A stretch of 37,472 nt of DNA from Acidimicrobiales bacterium (GTDB lineage Bacteria; Actinomycetota; Acidimicrobiia; Acidimicrobiales; SZUA-35): assembly GCA_020629155.1 (NCBI GenBank), contig JAHDDW010000005.1:133703-171174 (forward strand), read 5' to 3'. Shown in pieces: positions 8,849 through 16,879 of this stretch (the first letter of the stretch is position 1; each line of letters starts with the position of its first letter). The position numbers were made by a program, and so were the translations under genes. The notes under the pieces were generated by a model. It was not told the DNA's origin. It saw only the letters and a program-made list of their open reading frames with translations, and did not search any database.

Positions 8849-10056
8849 CTGTTGAAAGTTATCAAGCGTGGGACGGTAAAAAATATAAATGGCCACCTCC
8901 GGAAGGTTGGTATGTTGCGAGCGACAAAAAGTGGTGGCCTGAAGGCTATGGCCCTAAAGCTAATGCTGCTGGAAAAGATGGTAGCGAAACAAGTGCCGTC
9001 GCAAAGGTGGCGCCTGCAGAAAAGGTTGACGCAGTTGAAAAGCTTGATGAAGACCCAGAATTGAGCTTCGCTGAGTCGCTGAAGAAATATCGCAGCAATC
9101 ACCCTGAGATGGATCAAGAAAAAAAAGGCGATAACGGCGGGGAGGCTAGCCAAGCCGTAGACAGCCAGACTGGGACAAAAATTGAAATCCAGCCTGAGAC
9201 GACTGTAGCTGCATCTGATAGTCAGTCGGAAGTTGTGAAGAACCTTACGCCTGTATCCCATGAGCAATATTTGGGGAAAAATAAATATCTTACAAACACT
9301 TCTGAACAAAAAGCTGTTACACAAAAACCAGGGACGGAACCGTTAGCAGGAGGCTATGGCCTGCCGTCAGAAAATGTGGCTGATCAATTAGCTAGCACAC
9401 CTGAAAGTGCATCCAAACCAGCAGAGACCTTTCAAAATATGTCAGGGTATACAAGCGCAGAGTCAGCCGACTCACAAGCAAGCATTTCTGACCTTCTCTT
9501 GCCCCCAATGGTTGAGAAGAAAAAGAAAAAGTCTCCTAAGTTTTTAAAGCTGCTTGTGTTCGTTCTCTTGATTGCTGCAGTGGCAGCTGGCGGGTATCTT
9601 GTCTATAGCAACTATATAGTTGATGACGCAGAAGGTTCATTTGCAGCTCCGTATGAACGCAACAGTGACCCTGTTGTTTTGCAAGAAAATGCAAAAGCTT
9701 CTTGGATATTTCAGATAGGGGATACAGCACAAGATGTAACGGCTCAGGTCACTGACCCTAAGCCAGGTTTTGTTTATTTGGAAACACCTTTGGAGATTTG
9801 GCTTGAGAAAGGGTTGCCTGCTGCACCTGTTTCAGAGTTAGGGATTGCTGTACTCGACGCTGATAAAAACTCGATTGCACGGGCATCAAACTGTAATATG
9901 GAACTGCCTTTGGACTTGACCGCAGAAACTTCGGATGCTGATCATGCAATCGGTTCTCTTTGTTGGGAAGTGCCTTTAGATAAGCTTGATGGTCTACGGC
10001 TAGAGATGTCTGTAGCAACCAGCAAAGGCGGCGTCTACCGTTTTATTCAAGACTGA
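8845..10056 (+). CDS. single-pass membrane protein with N-terminal GWY/DUF2510-like motif
   Basis: A 403-aa protein, last gene of the ispD operon (ATGA overlap with rlmB). Residues about 6-34 carry a Trp-rich motif including PPPEGWYVASDKKWWPEGYG, like the DUF2510-type motifs found at the start of many Acidimicrobiia and other actinobacterial membrane proteins. A long low-complexity cytoplasmic linker follows. A Lys cluster precedes one membrane helix at about 234-254 (LKLLVFVLLIAAVAAGGYLV). The roughly 145-aa extracytoplasmic domain has two Cys and no motif I recognise. Function unknown; cotranscription with isoprenoid and rRNA genes is likely but may be incidental. Confidence 0.8.
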   Translation: MTVESYQAWDGKKYKWPPPEGWYVASDKKWWPEGYGPKANAAGKDGSETSAVAKVAPAEKVDAVEKLDEDPELSFAESLKKYRSNHPEMDQEKKGDNGGEASQAVDSQTGTKIEIQPETTVAASDSQSEVVKNLTPVSHEQYLGKNKYLTNTSEQKAVTQKPGTEPLAGGYGLPSENVADQLASTPESASKPAETFQNMSGYTSAESADSQASISDLLLPPMVEKKKKKSPKFLKLLVFVLLIAAVAAGGYLVYSNYIVDDAEGSFAAPYERNSDPVVLQENAKASWIFQIGDTAQDVTAQVTDPKPGFVYLETPLEIWLEKGLPAAPVSELGIAVLDADKNSIARASNCNMELPLDLTAETSDADHAIGSLCWEVPLDKLDGLRLEMSVATSKGGVYRFIQD

Positions 10057-10077
10057 GTTGCAAGTTCCTCGTTGTGT

Positions 10078-10659
10078 TTAGCGCAGCGAGCCTATCCATT
10101 TTTTTACAACGTCTATTATTTTTTGATTCTCTGATTCTTTAGGGCTGTGAGCACCTTCAATCCACAGTTGTTCTAAAGGTCCAGAAATTGAAGGCAGGTG
10201 TTGCGCAAACTCTTCGGGTTTCCCGAATGGGTCACGGTTGCCTTGCACGAGTAGGACAGGGCAATTAATTGAAGGGAAATGGTCAACACGAAGTTTCTCA
10301 GGTTTGCCTGATGGATGTAATGGGTAACTAGTTAGAAGAAGACCAGCAGTAGCTAACCCTTGAGAAACAGCTATCGAGGCGACCCGCCCACCCATAGATC
10401 TGCCTCCTACGATAATTTGATTTGGTTCCAAGTTTAGTTGCTCGCAAGTTTGTTCAACAGACAGATGAACTGCCTCAAGTAGCACAGGCAGCCGGTCAGG
10501 TGGCCGCTTGCCAGAGCTTTTCTGGCGGTAAGGAAAATTAATGCGGTTGACGTGTATCTCCAAGGCGTCTTCTAGTCCTAAAAAAAGATGGTAGTCTCGG
10601 TCGCCTCCAGCGCCATGGAAGAGGATCATTGCTTTAGGCGATGTCTTTTTGCTGCGCAT
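10078..10659 (-). CDS. KANL3/Tex30-like alpha/beta hydrolase
   Basis: A 193-aa small cytosolic alpha/beta hydrolase. The oxyanion segment is ILFHGAGGDRD. The nucleophile elbow is GRSMGG with S88. The acid is D143 (QGNRDPFG) and the base H171 (IEGAHSP), completing the triad. This compact fold with a GxSMGGR elbow is the KANL3/Tex30 or dienelactone-hydrolase-like group, whose substrates are mostly unknown. It is convergent with the membrane protein gene before it. Confidence 0.85.
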   Translation of the reverse strand: MRSKKTSPKAMILFHGAGGDRDYHLFLGLEDALEIHVNRINFPYRQKSSGKRPPDRLPVLLEAVHLSVEQTCEQLNLEPNQIIVGGRSMGGRVASIAVSQGLATAGLLLTSYPLHPSGKPEKLRVDHFPSINCPVLLVQGNRDPFGKPEEFAQHLPSISGPLEQLWIEGAHSPKESENQKIIDVVKKWIGSLR

Positions 10660-10753
10660 TGCCTAAGTCTATCCGTTTCGTTCCACAGGCTAGTGTAGAT
10701 CTCTAGTTGTTCTCGTGCGTAGTTGATTCAGAAGTTGAAAGTCTTTGGCGAGT

Positions 10754-11092
10754 TTAGCGAACTGGAAGAATTATTTCTTGTCCAACCTGTAAAGCGCTTC
10801 CATTTGTTTCGATTAGCTGGCTCACAAGAGGACGTGGGTCTTGTTTGGGTGCTAGGTCTGTAGCGATACTCCAGTAGCTCTCGCCATGCTGGACTGTATG
10901 GATGCGATAGCTTGCTACCTGCTGAGCTGCTGCTTGTTCTTGCGTTGGGGTCGCACCTGCTTGAGGAGCGGTGCGTGTAAAAGTAATCGCCAGAAATGTG
11001 ACAACAAAAACCAGCGTGAGGACGAGAGGTGTTCGCCTGTTAACAAAGAATGATTCGTGGGAATAATCGAAAGTGTTAGATGAAACGTTCAT
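10754..11092 (-). CDS. membrane-anchored LysM protein, SOS-linked (YneA/DivS-like)
   Basis: A 112-aa protein with a membrane helix at about 22-38 (PLVLTLVFVVTFLAITF), an Ala/Gln-rich linker and a C-terminal LysM domain (63-112, RIHTVQHGESYWSIATDL to LQVGQEIILPV). A small LysM protein divergent from lexA is the classic layout of the SOS cell-division inhibitors YneA (Firmicutes) and Rv2719c/DivS (Actinobacteria). By analogy it would delay septation during DNA damage. The frame is open for 37 more codons upstream, but I place the start at the ATG preceded by AAGGA with 7-nt spacing; the longer form would begin upstream of the mapped promoter. A LexA box lies inside its -35/-10 spacer. Confidence 0.85.
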   Translation of the reverse strand: MNVSSNTFDYSHESFFVNRRTPLVLTLVFVVTFLAITFTRTAPQAGATPTQEQAAAQQVASYRIHTVQHGESYWSIATDLAPKQDPRPLVSQLIETNGSALQVGQEIILPVR

Positions 11093-11121
11093 TGGGCAAT
11101 CCTTGTGTTGAAAGAATACAG

Positions 11122-11154
11122 CTCCAGCTGGTCTTGGGTCAGTCCCAGCTGGAG
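11122..11154 (-). promoter_or_regulatory. hairpin in the 5' leader of the LysM gene
   Basis: A perfect 10-bp inverted repeat (CTCCAGCTGG and CCAGCTGGAG, 13-nt loop) lies at the extreme 5' end of the predicted LysM transcript, about 30 nt upstream of the Shine-Dalgarno sequence. It could stabilise the message or regulate it; no terminator T-run follows it. Confidence 0.6.
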
Positions 11155-11162
11155 GTGAGTTA

Positions 11163-11191
11163 ACCATAACAAACGTTTGTTTGGTTTGCAA
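11163..11191 (-). promoter_or_regulatory. sigma-70 promoter of the LysM gene
   Basis: On the minus strand TTGCAA and TATGGT are separated by exactly 17 nt. LexA box 1 occupies the spacer, so LexA binding should directly block polymerase. Confidence 0.65.
11170..11183. promoter_or_regulatory. LexA box 1
   Basis: CAAACGTTTGTTTG fits CRAAC-N4-GTTYG, the Gram-positive SOS box. It lies between the -35 and -10 of the LysM promoter. Confidence 0.75.
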
Positions 11192-11200
11192 CAACTTTAA

Positions 11201-11214
11201 CAAACCTTTGTTCG
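11201..11214. promoter_or_regulatory. LexA box 2
   Basis: CAAACCTTTGTTCG fits CRAAC-N4-GTTYG. It lies 31 bp from box 1, about three helical turns, upstream of the LysM -35 box. Confidence 0.75.
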
Positions 11215-11240
11215 TTTTTTGTTCGAATGTGGTTTGGGTT

Positions 11241-11268
11241 TTGAAATTTGCTGTTGTGTGTGTATACT
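11241..11268 (+). promoter_or_regulatory. sigma-70 promoter of lexA
   Basis: TTGAAA, 16-nt spacer, TATACT. It is followed within 2 nt by LexA box 3, consistent with autoregulation. Confidence 0.6.
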
Positions 11269-11269
11269 C

Positions 11270-11283
11270 CGAACACCTGTATG
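11270..11283. promoter_or_regulatory. LexA box 3 (degenerate)
   Basis: CGAACACCTGTATG keeps the left half-site of the SOS box and part of the right one. It covers the predicted lexA transcription start. Confidence 0.5.
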
Positions 11284-11292
11284 TTTATACTA

Positions 11293-11306
11293 CAAACAAA
11301 AGTTCG
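11293..11306. promoter_or_regulatory. LexA box 4
   Basis: CAAACAAAAGTTCG fits CRAAC-N4-GTTYG and lies in the lexA leader, 23 bp from box 3. Confidence 0.7.
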
Positions 11307-11329
11307 ATTTCAAACATGGGAGTCTCTAA

Positions 11330-11965
11330 GTGTCTACACACAAATTATCTGACAGGCAACGATCGATTTTAGAATTTATTGTTCAAGAGGCATCTGATCG
11401 AGGTTTTCCGCCTTCTGTGCGCGAAATTGGCGAAGCTGTCGGTCTGAGTTCTCCAGCGACAGTGCATTCTCATTTATCTAAGCTTGAAGCACATGGATTT
11501 ATCGAGCGTGACCCATCAAAACCGCGTGCAATAAAGGTCTCGTGGGATGCTGTTAGTGGCGCCTCACAAATCGAGCGGCGCCCAGCAAGTCATATCCCTT
11601 TAGTTGGGGATGTTGCCGCTGGAACCGACGTGTTAGCTGCAGAACATATTGAAGAAACATTTCCAATCCCTGTTGATTTTACTGGAGAAGGCGAGCTATT
11701 TATGTTAACCGTTCGTGGTGAATCCATGATTGACGTAGGTATCTATGACGGCGACTATGTGATCGCGCGAGTGCAAACAACTGCAGGTAATGGCGATATT
11801 GTCGTCGCTGGAATACCTGGCGAAGAAGCAACAGTGAAAACCTACACAAAAAAACGTAGCGAAATTACATTAACGCCAGCAAATGAGACAATGGAACCCA
11901 TGGTCTTCTCAGCCAACGATGTGCAGATCTTCGGCAGGGTAGTCACCGTCATCCGTAGCTTATAG
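11330..11965 (+). CDS. lexA: LexA repressor
   Basis: Master SOS repressor, 211 aa. The N-terminal winged helix (LSDRQRSILEFIVQEASDRGFPPSVREI begins the domain; recognition helix near SSPATVHSHLSKL) binds the operators upstream. The C-terminal S24-type protease domain has the self-cleavage site A97-G98 (GDVAAGTD), nucleophile S132 (GESMID) and general base K170 (ATVKTY). All are intact, so RecA-stimulated autocleavage is expected. The start is GTG with GGGAG 7 nt upstream. It is divergent from the LysM gene, sharing a 237-bp region with four LexA boxes. Confidence 0.97.
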   Translation: MSTHKLSDRQRSILEFIVQEASDRGFPPSVREIGEAVGLSSPATVHSHLSKLEAHGFIERDPSKPRAIKVSWDAVSGASQIERRPASHIPLVGDVAAGTDVLAAEHIEETFPIPVDFTGEGELFMLTVRGESMIDVGIYDGDYVIARVQTTAGNGDIVVAGIPGEEATVKTYTKKRSEITLTPANETMEPMVFSANDVQIFGRVVTVIRSL

Positions 11966-11975
11966 AGGCTGCTGT

Positions 11976-13562
11976 TTAGCCGAGGCCGCCCTCGGCGATC
12001 ATTCGTTCAAGCATAAGTTCTGGGTGGTCGCCTATTACACGGTCCATCCAATATTTGCTTTCAAACAAGGCAAGCAGAGTGCCTTCACTGCGTTCGAGAA
12101 CGTCAACACCTTGCATTGTTCGTAGGGCGTCGCTGCTTTCGGTATTCGTTTTTCTGGCGATAGTATAGGATGTGTTTGTTAATTCGATTGGAGCGCCGAA
12201 CTCGTTTTGGAGTCTGTGCGTCGCAACTTCAAACTGCATCGGACCGACAGCTGCCAAAATGGGTGCTTGATCGCCTAAGTCTCTATCTCTCAGTACCTGA
12301 ATGGCGCCTTCTTCATCTAGCTGTGCCAGGCCTTTGCGGAACTGTTTAAATTTAGAGGTATCAGTCACACGTGCACGCATGAAATGTTCAGGGGCAAAGG
12401 CTGGTAGCGGCGGAAAGCTAATCGGCTTTTTTGTATACACCGCGTCGCCAACACGCAGGTCGTTAGCGTTCACAAGGCCGATAACATCGCCTGGATAGGC
12501 CTCGTCGGCAGTGTCTCTATCTTGGCCAAACATGGTTTGCGCGTATTTTGTCGAAAACTGTTTCTGAGTTCTTTCGGCAATTGCGGTAAGGCCTCGCTCG
12601 AAACGTCCCGAACATACACGCATAAACGCAATGCGGTCTCTGTGGGCTTTATCCATGCCTGCTTGTACTTTAAAAACTAGGCCTGAGAAAGGATCGTCTA
12701 GTGGTAGTGTGTCGCCTGAGTCCAGAACACGGGGCGATGGTGACGGCACCAAGTCAACAACGCCGTCCAGCAAAAATCGGACACCAAAGTTTGTTAAAGC
12801 AGAACCGAAAAATACAGGAGTGGATTCACCACGCATGAAACTTTCTTTGTTTACGACACGCCCAAGCTCTTTGAGAAGCGAGGCTTCTTCCAAAGCGTTC
12901 GTCCAATCTTCACCTTCGTCAGCTTCAGCGGTAGCGTAATCAACCTGTGTCTCTGGTGCTATAGTCGAACCTCTCGCTGTTCGTTCAAAGCGAGTGTATA
13001 TATCGTTGTCTTGATGGATAACGCCTTTGAATTCTCCTGGAATCCCCACTGGCCACGTCACTGGTGTTGGTTCGACAATAAGTCGCTCTTCCAGTTCGTC
13101 AAGCAGTTCAAGTGCTGACTTGCCAGGGCGGTCCCATTTGTTGATAAAGGTCAGAAAGGGAATTTCTCGCTCTCTACACACCTCGAAAAGTTTGAGGGTT
13201 TGCGCTTCGATGCCTTTCGCGGCGTCGAGAACCATAATGGCGGCGTCTGCCGCTGCAAGGACACGGTAGGTGTCTTCAGAAAAGTCACGGTGTCCAGGGG
13301 TGTCAAGTAGGTTGATGACGCAATCTCGATATTCAAATTGCAGTGCTGTTGAGGTGATGGAGATGCCACGCTGCTGTTCCATGTCCATCCAGTCAGAGGT
13401 GGCGGATCGGCGTCCTTCTCTAGCTTTGACAGTTCCAGCTTCTTTGCCTAGTGCGCCGCCATAAAGAAGGAACTTCTCTGTTAGTGTTGTCTTTCCAGCG
13501 TCGGGATGCGAAATAATAGCAAATGTTCGTCGTCTGGAGGCTTGTTTTATCGGGTCGCTCAC
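11976..13562 (-). CDS. prfC: peptide chain release factor 3
   Basis: A 528-aa translational GTPase that recycles RF1/RF2 from the ribosome after termination. G motifs: SHPDAGKTT (18-26), the RGISIT switch I (65-70), DTPGH (87-91) and NKWD (141-144). The RF3-specific sequence continues through AREGRRSATSDWMDMEQQ and the C-terminal domain ending in LERMIAEGG. Length is as expected. The start is GTG with no clear Shine-Dalgarno sequence. Confidence 0.95.
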   Translation of the reverse strand: MSDPIKQASRRRTFAIISHPDAGKTTLTEKFLLYGGALGKEAGTVKAREGRRSATSDWMDMEQQRGISITSTALQFEYRDCVINLLDTPGHRDFSEDTYRVLAAADAAIMVLDAAKGIEAQTLKLFEVCREREIPFLTFINKWDRPGKSALELLDELEERLIVEPTPVTWPVGIPGEFKGVIHQDNDIYTRFERTARGSTIAPETQVDYATAEADEGEDWTNALEEASLLKELGRVVNKESFMRGESTPVFFGSALTNFGVRFLLDGVVDLVPSPSPRVLDSGDTLPLDDPFSGLVFKVQAGMDKAHRDRIAFMRVCSGRFERGLTAIAERTQKQFSTKYAQTMFGQDRDTADEAYPGDVIGLVNANDLRVGDAVYTKKPISFPPLPAFAPEHFMRARVTDTSKFKQFRKGLAQLDEEGAIQVLRDRDLGDQAPILAAVGPMQFEVATHRLQNEFGAPIELTNTSYTIARKTNTESSDALRTMQGVDVLERSEGTLLALFESKYWMDRVIGDHPELMLERMIAEGGLG

Positions 13563-13633
13563 CTGGTAAGGCTATCAAAGGTTAGAGGTTCTAGAAAGCG
13601 TTATTGCGTTAATCTCAAGAACTGCTGCGGAGT

Positions 13634-14485
13634 CTAAAGCAAGTCTAAGATTTCTTTGACCTCAATATTGGTGATGTCGGCAATTTCTTGAGGTGTCAGT
13701 CCATTTCGAGTCATGGCAAGTACTAACTGTTTTCGTCCCTCGGTCTGTCCCGCAGTGTGTCCTTTGGTGTGGCCATCAAGATGGGCGGTATGGATAACGT
13801 TTCGATAGTCGTTGTGTTTCTTGGCGATGTGGTTATATTCTGCGCGTTCTTCAGGTGTGTAATTGGCGATTTGTGCTTCGGTGAAAAAGGACTCGAAAAT
13901 TCTTTCCTTCAGCTTTGTTGGTTTCTCATCTAATGCAGCGATATTGCTCAGAATGTAAAGCCACTTGTCCCTAGCGGATGTTAGCTCATCAAGTGATTTA
14001 GTGAATTTGTCAAGCTCAATATAGATGAAGGTAAGTTTGTCTGTGAATATATTATTTTGATCGTCCTTTAGGTGTACGTAGGTAAGCTCGTTGGTCGATT
14101 TCATGCTTTTGTCAAGAGAAAATTCAAGAAGTGAAATTGAGTAAACAGGGTTAAGTTTGTAGTCCCAGTCACCTTTTTTATTTTGATCTTGGATGGGAAA
14201 AGTCGAATAGAATAAGCTTCGATCTTTGTAGTACACCTGTTTTGCTTTTTGAACTTCAACAATAAATCTGGTTCCATCTTGGCCGATGCAGGCAAGATCG
14301 AAGAAAACATTTCTGTCTCCAGGGCCTTGGCCTAGTTTTTCAACCTTTGTATAGGTCAAATCTTGAATTGCATGGTGTTCTGGTAAGAAAGAATTAAGAA
14401 AATCGATTAAGAACTTTTTCCTTGGTTCTTCACCAAATAGTTTTTTGAAACCAAAATCTGTTAAAGGGTTTATATATCGTCCCAC
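13634..14485 (-). CDS. Rpn family PD-(D/E)XK nuclease (putative transposase family)
   Basis: A 283-aa protein of the PDDEXK_2/Rpn (recombination-promoting nuclease) family. The N-terminal INPLTDFGFKKLFG signature is typical. The catalytic core is D63 in FFDLACIG and E77/Q79 in FIVEVQK. A C-terminal DGHTKGHTAGQTEGRKQ segment precedes a small helical domain (LTPQEIADITNIEVKEIL) seen in many members. These proteins are often labelled transposases but the Rpn members act as nucleases; no terminal repeats flank this one. The frame opens two codons earlier, but GAGGAG lies 5 nt before the GTG chosen. The gene appears AT-richer than its prfC and gpmI neighbours, consistent with transfer. Confidence 0.9.
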   Translation of the reverse strand: MGRYINPLTDFGFKKLFGEEPRKKFLIDFLNSFLPEHHAIQDLTYTKVEKLGQGPGDRNVFFDLACIGQDGTRFIVEVQKAKQVYYKDRSLFYSTFPIQDQNKKGDWDYKLNPVYSISLLEFSLDKSMKSTNELTYVHLKDDQNNIFTDKLTFIYIELDKFTKSLDELTSARDKWLYILSNIAALDEKPTKLKERIFESFFTEAQIANYTPEERAEYNHIAKKHNDYRNVIHTAHLDGHTKGHTAGQTEGRKQLVLAMTRNGLTPQEIADITNIEVKEILDLL

Positions 14486-14514
14486 GAGCACTCCTCTATC
14501 TTAGTGATGAATAT

Positions 14515-14593
14515 CAACAGTTGGCAAGCCAAATCTGTTGATGGGTAGCCAAAGCTACAAGAAGGTGGTCGAAACCACGAGCGAGAAATCTCG
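14515..14593 (-). promoter_or_regulatory. array of four small hairpins upstream of the Rpn gene
   Basis: Four successive inverted repeats: CAACAG/CTGTTG with inner TTGG/CCAA (14515-14540), GTAGC/GCTAC (14545-14558), GTGGT/ACCAC (14565-14578) and CGAG/CTCG (14582-14593). Each closes a 4-nt loop; the third has a UUCG loop on the minus strand. They would form a structured leader of the Rpn mRNA if its promoter lies upstream. Confidence 0.55.
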
Positions 14594-14626
14594 TAAGGGC
14601 ACTGTACTTGCTGTTGGGGTATGAAG

Positions 14627-14662
14627 CAACACAAGAATGAACATTTGTTCGCTTTTGTGTTG
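14627..14662 (-). terminator. hairpin downstream of gpmI
   Basis: A nearly continuous 16-bp stem (outer CAACACAA/TTGTGTTG, inner GAAC/GTTC, tetraloop ATTT) begins 4 nt after the gpmI stop codon. There is only a weak T-run after it. The inner part, GAACATTTGTTC, also matches an SOS box. Confidence 0.65.
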
Positions 14663-14666
14663 TGGG

Positions 14667-16289
14667 TTAGGGTATGATTATGAGTGGTTCGTTGTAGTCG
14701 GCAGGCGACTCAAAGCCTAAAAGTACACATACTGTTGCTGCTACGTTGCCTAAATTGGCACTTTCTATCTCAACCATTTGGTACTCATCACGATAGCTAG
14801 GGTCATATATTGCAAATGGTACCTTGCTCAATGTGTGTGATGTTTTGGGAGAGCGCACGCCATCTTTTTCGGTGAACATACTATCGGCATTGCCATGATC
14901 GGCGGTATAAATCAACACACCGTTTGCCTTTTGGATGGTTTCAATTAGCGTAGTCATTGCTTGGTCTACTGCTTCCATGGCTACGATTGTGGCATCTAAA
15001 TCGCCAGTGTGGCCGACCATGTCGCCATTAGGCAGGTTGATTCTACCAAACTGATATTCCCCAGAAGCAATCAGCTTTGTTGTTTCGGTAACGATTTCTT
15101 TTGCTTTCATTGCTGGCGCTTCATTAAATTCGATATTGTCAGAAGGCACTTCGATATAGGTTTCTAGGGCTTCATTTAAATAGCCAGAGCGGTTGCCGTT
15201 CCAGAAATACGTGACGTGTCCAAACTTTTGTGTTTCGCTAACAGCAAAACTCTTCAAGCCTTCAGCGCAGAGGTATTCACCTAGCGTTTTGTCAATAACA
15301 GGTGGATTGACAAGATATTTTTTGGGAATTTGCGCGTCGCCGTCATACTGCAACATGCCAACAAACAAAACATTGGGGTGTTCGCCTCGATCAAAGTCGG
15401 TGAAGTCCGCTTCTTCGTATGCTCTGGAAATTTCAATTGCTCTGTCGCCTCTAAAGTTGTAAAGCACTACAGCATCGCCGTCGTTCATCTTTCCTAAGGG
15501 TGTGCCTGTGGAGTCGGTCACGACAAAAGCATCTAGATATTGATCGCCTTTAGTTGTCTCGCTATACATTGTTTCAACTGCTTCGGTCGCCGAGCTAAAT
15601 GGTCGACCGACGCCATGGGTGTGGCAGTCATAGCCACGTTTAACCATGTCCCAGTCGGCTTCATAACGGTCCATTGTGATGTTCATGCGGCCACCACCTG
15701 AGGCGATGGCATACTCGGTACCGTGCTCTGCGTTGATCTCAGCTAAGACGGTTTCTGTGGTAGCTATATAATCGAGCGCTGAACGTGCAGGCACGTCACG
15801 GCCGTCAAGCAAAATGTGTACCCGGGCACGAGAAATGCCAGCAGTGGCAGCTTCACGCAACAACGCATAAAGATGTTCATTGTGTGAATGGACATTGCCA
15901 TCGCTATGGAGACCAAGGAAATGCAGGGTTCCATCTTGTGATTGGGTGACTATAGACTGCCAAAGCTCGGAACTAACTAGCGAACCATCCTGCAATGACT
16001 TGTTTATGAGCTTCGCTCCCTGGTCGAAAATCCTTCCAGCGCCGAGGGCGTTATGGCCCACTTCACTGTTGCCAATATCAGCATCGCTTGGCAACCCAAC
16101 GTGGGTTCCATGGGCAAAAAGTTCTGTATACAGTGTGCCAGACGTTAGGGAGTCTAGCGTTGGCGTGTTGGCAGAGGTGACAGCGTTGCTTTCGACAGCA
16201 GGAGCAACGCCAACACCGTCAGCAACAACGACAACAACAGGGCCAGGCCTGCCAGAAAAAGAGCTATGTGGAGTAAGGCGAACAGACAT
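14667..16289 (-). CDS. gpmI: 2,3-bisphosphoglycerate-independent phosphoglycerate mutase
   Basis: Glycolytic enzyme interconverting 3- and 2-phosphoglycerate through a phosphoserine intermediate; binds two Mn2+. The first metal Asp is in VVADGVGVAP (D24). The catalytic serine is S75 in DIGNSEVGHNALGAGR. The substrate loop follows LLDGRDVPARS, and the second metal cluster is TADHGNAD near the C-terminus. At 540 aa it is about 25-30 residues longer than usual, partly from an extended N-terminus. The ATG start agrees with the conserved N-terminus. Confidence 0.96.
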   Translation of the reverse strand: MSVRLTPHSSFSGRPGPVVVVVADGVGVAPAVESNAVTSANTPTLDSLTSGTLYTELFAHGTHVGLPSDADIGNSEVGHNALGAGRIFDQGAKLINKSLQDGSLVSSELWQSIVTQSQDGTLHFLGLHSDGNVHSHNEHLYALLREAATAGISRARVHILLDGRDVPARSALDYIATTETVLAEINAEHGTEYAIASGGGRMNITMDRYEADWDMVKRGYDCHTHGVGRPFSSATEAVETMYSETTKGDQYLDAFVVTDSTGTPLGKMNDGDAVVLYNFRGDRAIEISRAYEEADFTDFDRGEHPNVLFVGMLQYDGDAQIPKKYLVNPPVIDKTLGEYLCAEGLKSFAVSETQKFGHVTYFWNGNRSGYLNEALETYIEVPSDNIEFNEAPAMKAKEIVTETTKLIASGEYQFGRINLPNGDMVGHTGDLDATIVAMEAVDQAMTTLIETIQKANGVLIYTADHGNADSMFTEKDGVRSPKTSHTLSKVPFAIYDPSYRDEYQMVEIESANLGNVAATVCVLLGFESPADYNEPLIIIP

Positions 16290-16401
16290 ATTTTCAGGCT
16301 ATCTAAGACGATGCCTGTTTATTGAGGATTGTTCTGTATCTAAGTAATGTGTTCGCAAATTTCTGTCTGTTGTGCTTGGCTGTCACAGGATAACCTTAAA
16401 C

Positions 16402-16872
16402 ATGACTCCGACAGAAACTCTTGAATACCTGATAGAAAACAATCAAACATTGATCCTTTCTACTGCTGATGAGAGTGGGAAACCATGGGTATCTCCGCTT
16501 GGTTATGCTTTTGATAAAGAATGCAGCTTCTATTGGATTTCTAGTAAGAACGCTGTTCATTCAAAGAATGTGAGAAGCCGTAAAGATGCAGCAGCTACCA
16601 TCGTTGGCGAGGTGCGTCCAGGAGAAGTTGATGGTGTCTATTTCGAGTTCAAAGTATTTGAACTCAGCATCGAAGCAGACGTGCGAGAAGGCTTAGAAAT
16701 ATACGGTAAATTGCCGCAGCCTGCCAAATGGCAAATCAACTCGCTAGAAGACATAACGGGGAGGTCAGTGTGGAGATTGTATAAAGCAGTAATTGTGAAA
16801 GCCTACAAGAGGGTAGATGAGATCGAAGAGGGGCGAGCTGTTACTGCTAGAATTTCGGTTGAGCTGCCATGA
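16402..16872 (+). CDS. pyridoxamine 5'-phosphate oxidase-like flavin-binding split-barrel protein
   Basis: A 156-aa protein of the FMN-binding split-barrel superfamily. The first strands, LILSTADESGKPWVSPLGYAF, and the following FYWISSKNAVHSKNVRS are typical of small PNPOx-like proteins, many of which bind FMN, F420 or haem. No specific substrate can be given. The frame is open from a TTG at 16372, but the ATG at 16402 starts at the conserved helix and is chosen. It ends 7 nt from the convergent PII gene. Confidence 0.8.
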   Translation: MTPTETLEYLIENNQTLILSTADESGKPWVSPLGYAFDKECSFYWISSKNAVHSKNVRSRKDAAATIVGEVRPGEVDGVYFEFKVFELSIEADVREGLEIYGKLPQPAKWQINSLEDITGRSVWRLYKAVIVKAYKRVDEIEEGRAVTARISVELP

Positions 16873-16879
16873 TGGTGTC

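Noticed and set aside
11093..11203. N-terminal extension of the LysM protein by 37 codons
   Set aside because: It crosses the predicted promoter and a LexA box, and a good Shine-Dalgarno sequence precedes the internal ATG at 11092.
13634..14485. Insertion sequence
   Set aside because: The Rpn family is often named transposase, but no terminal inverted repeats or target duplications are seen around the gene.
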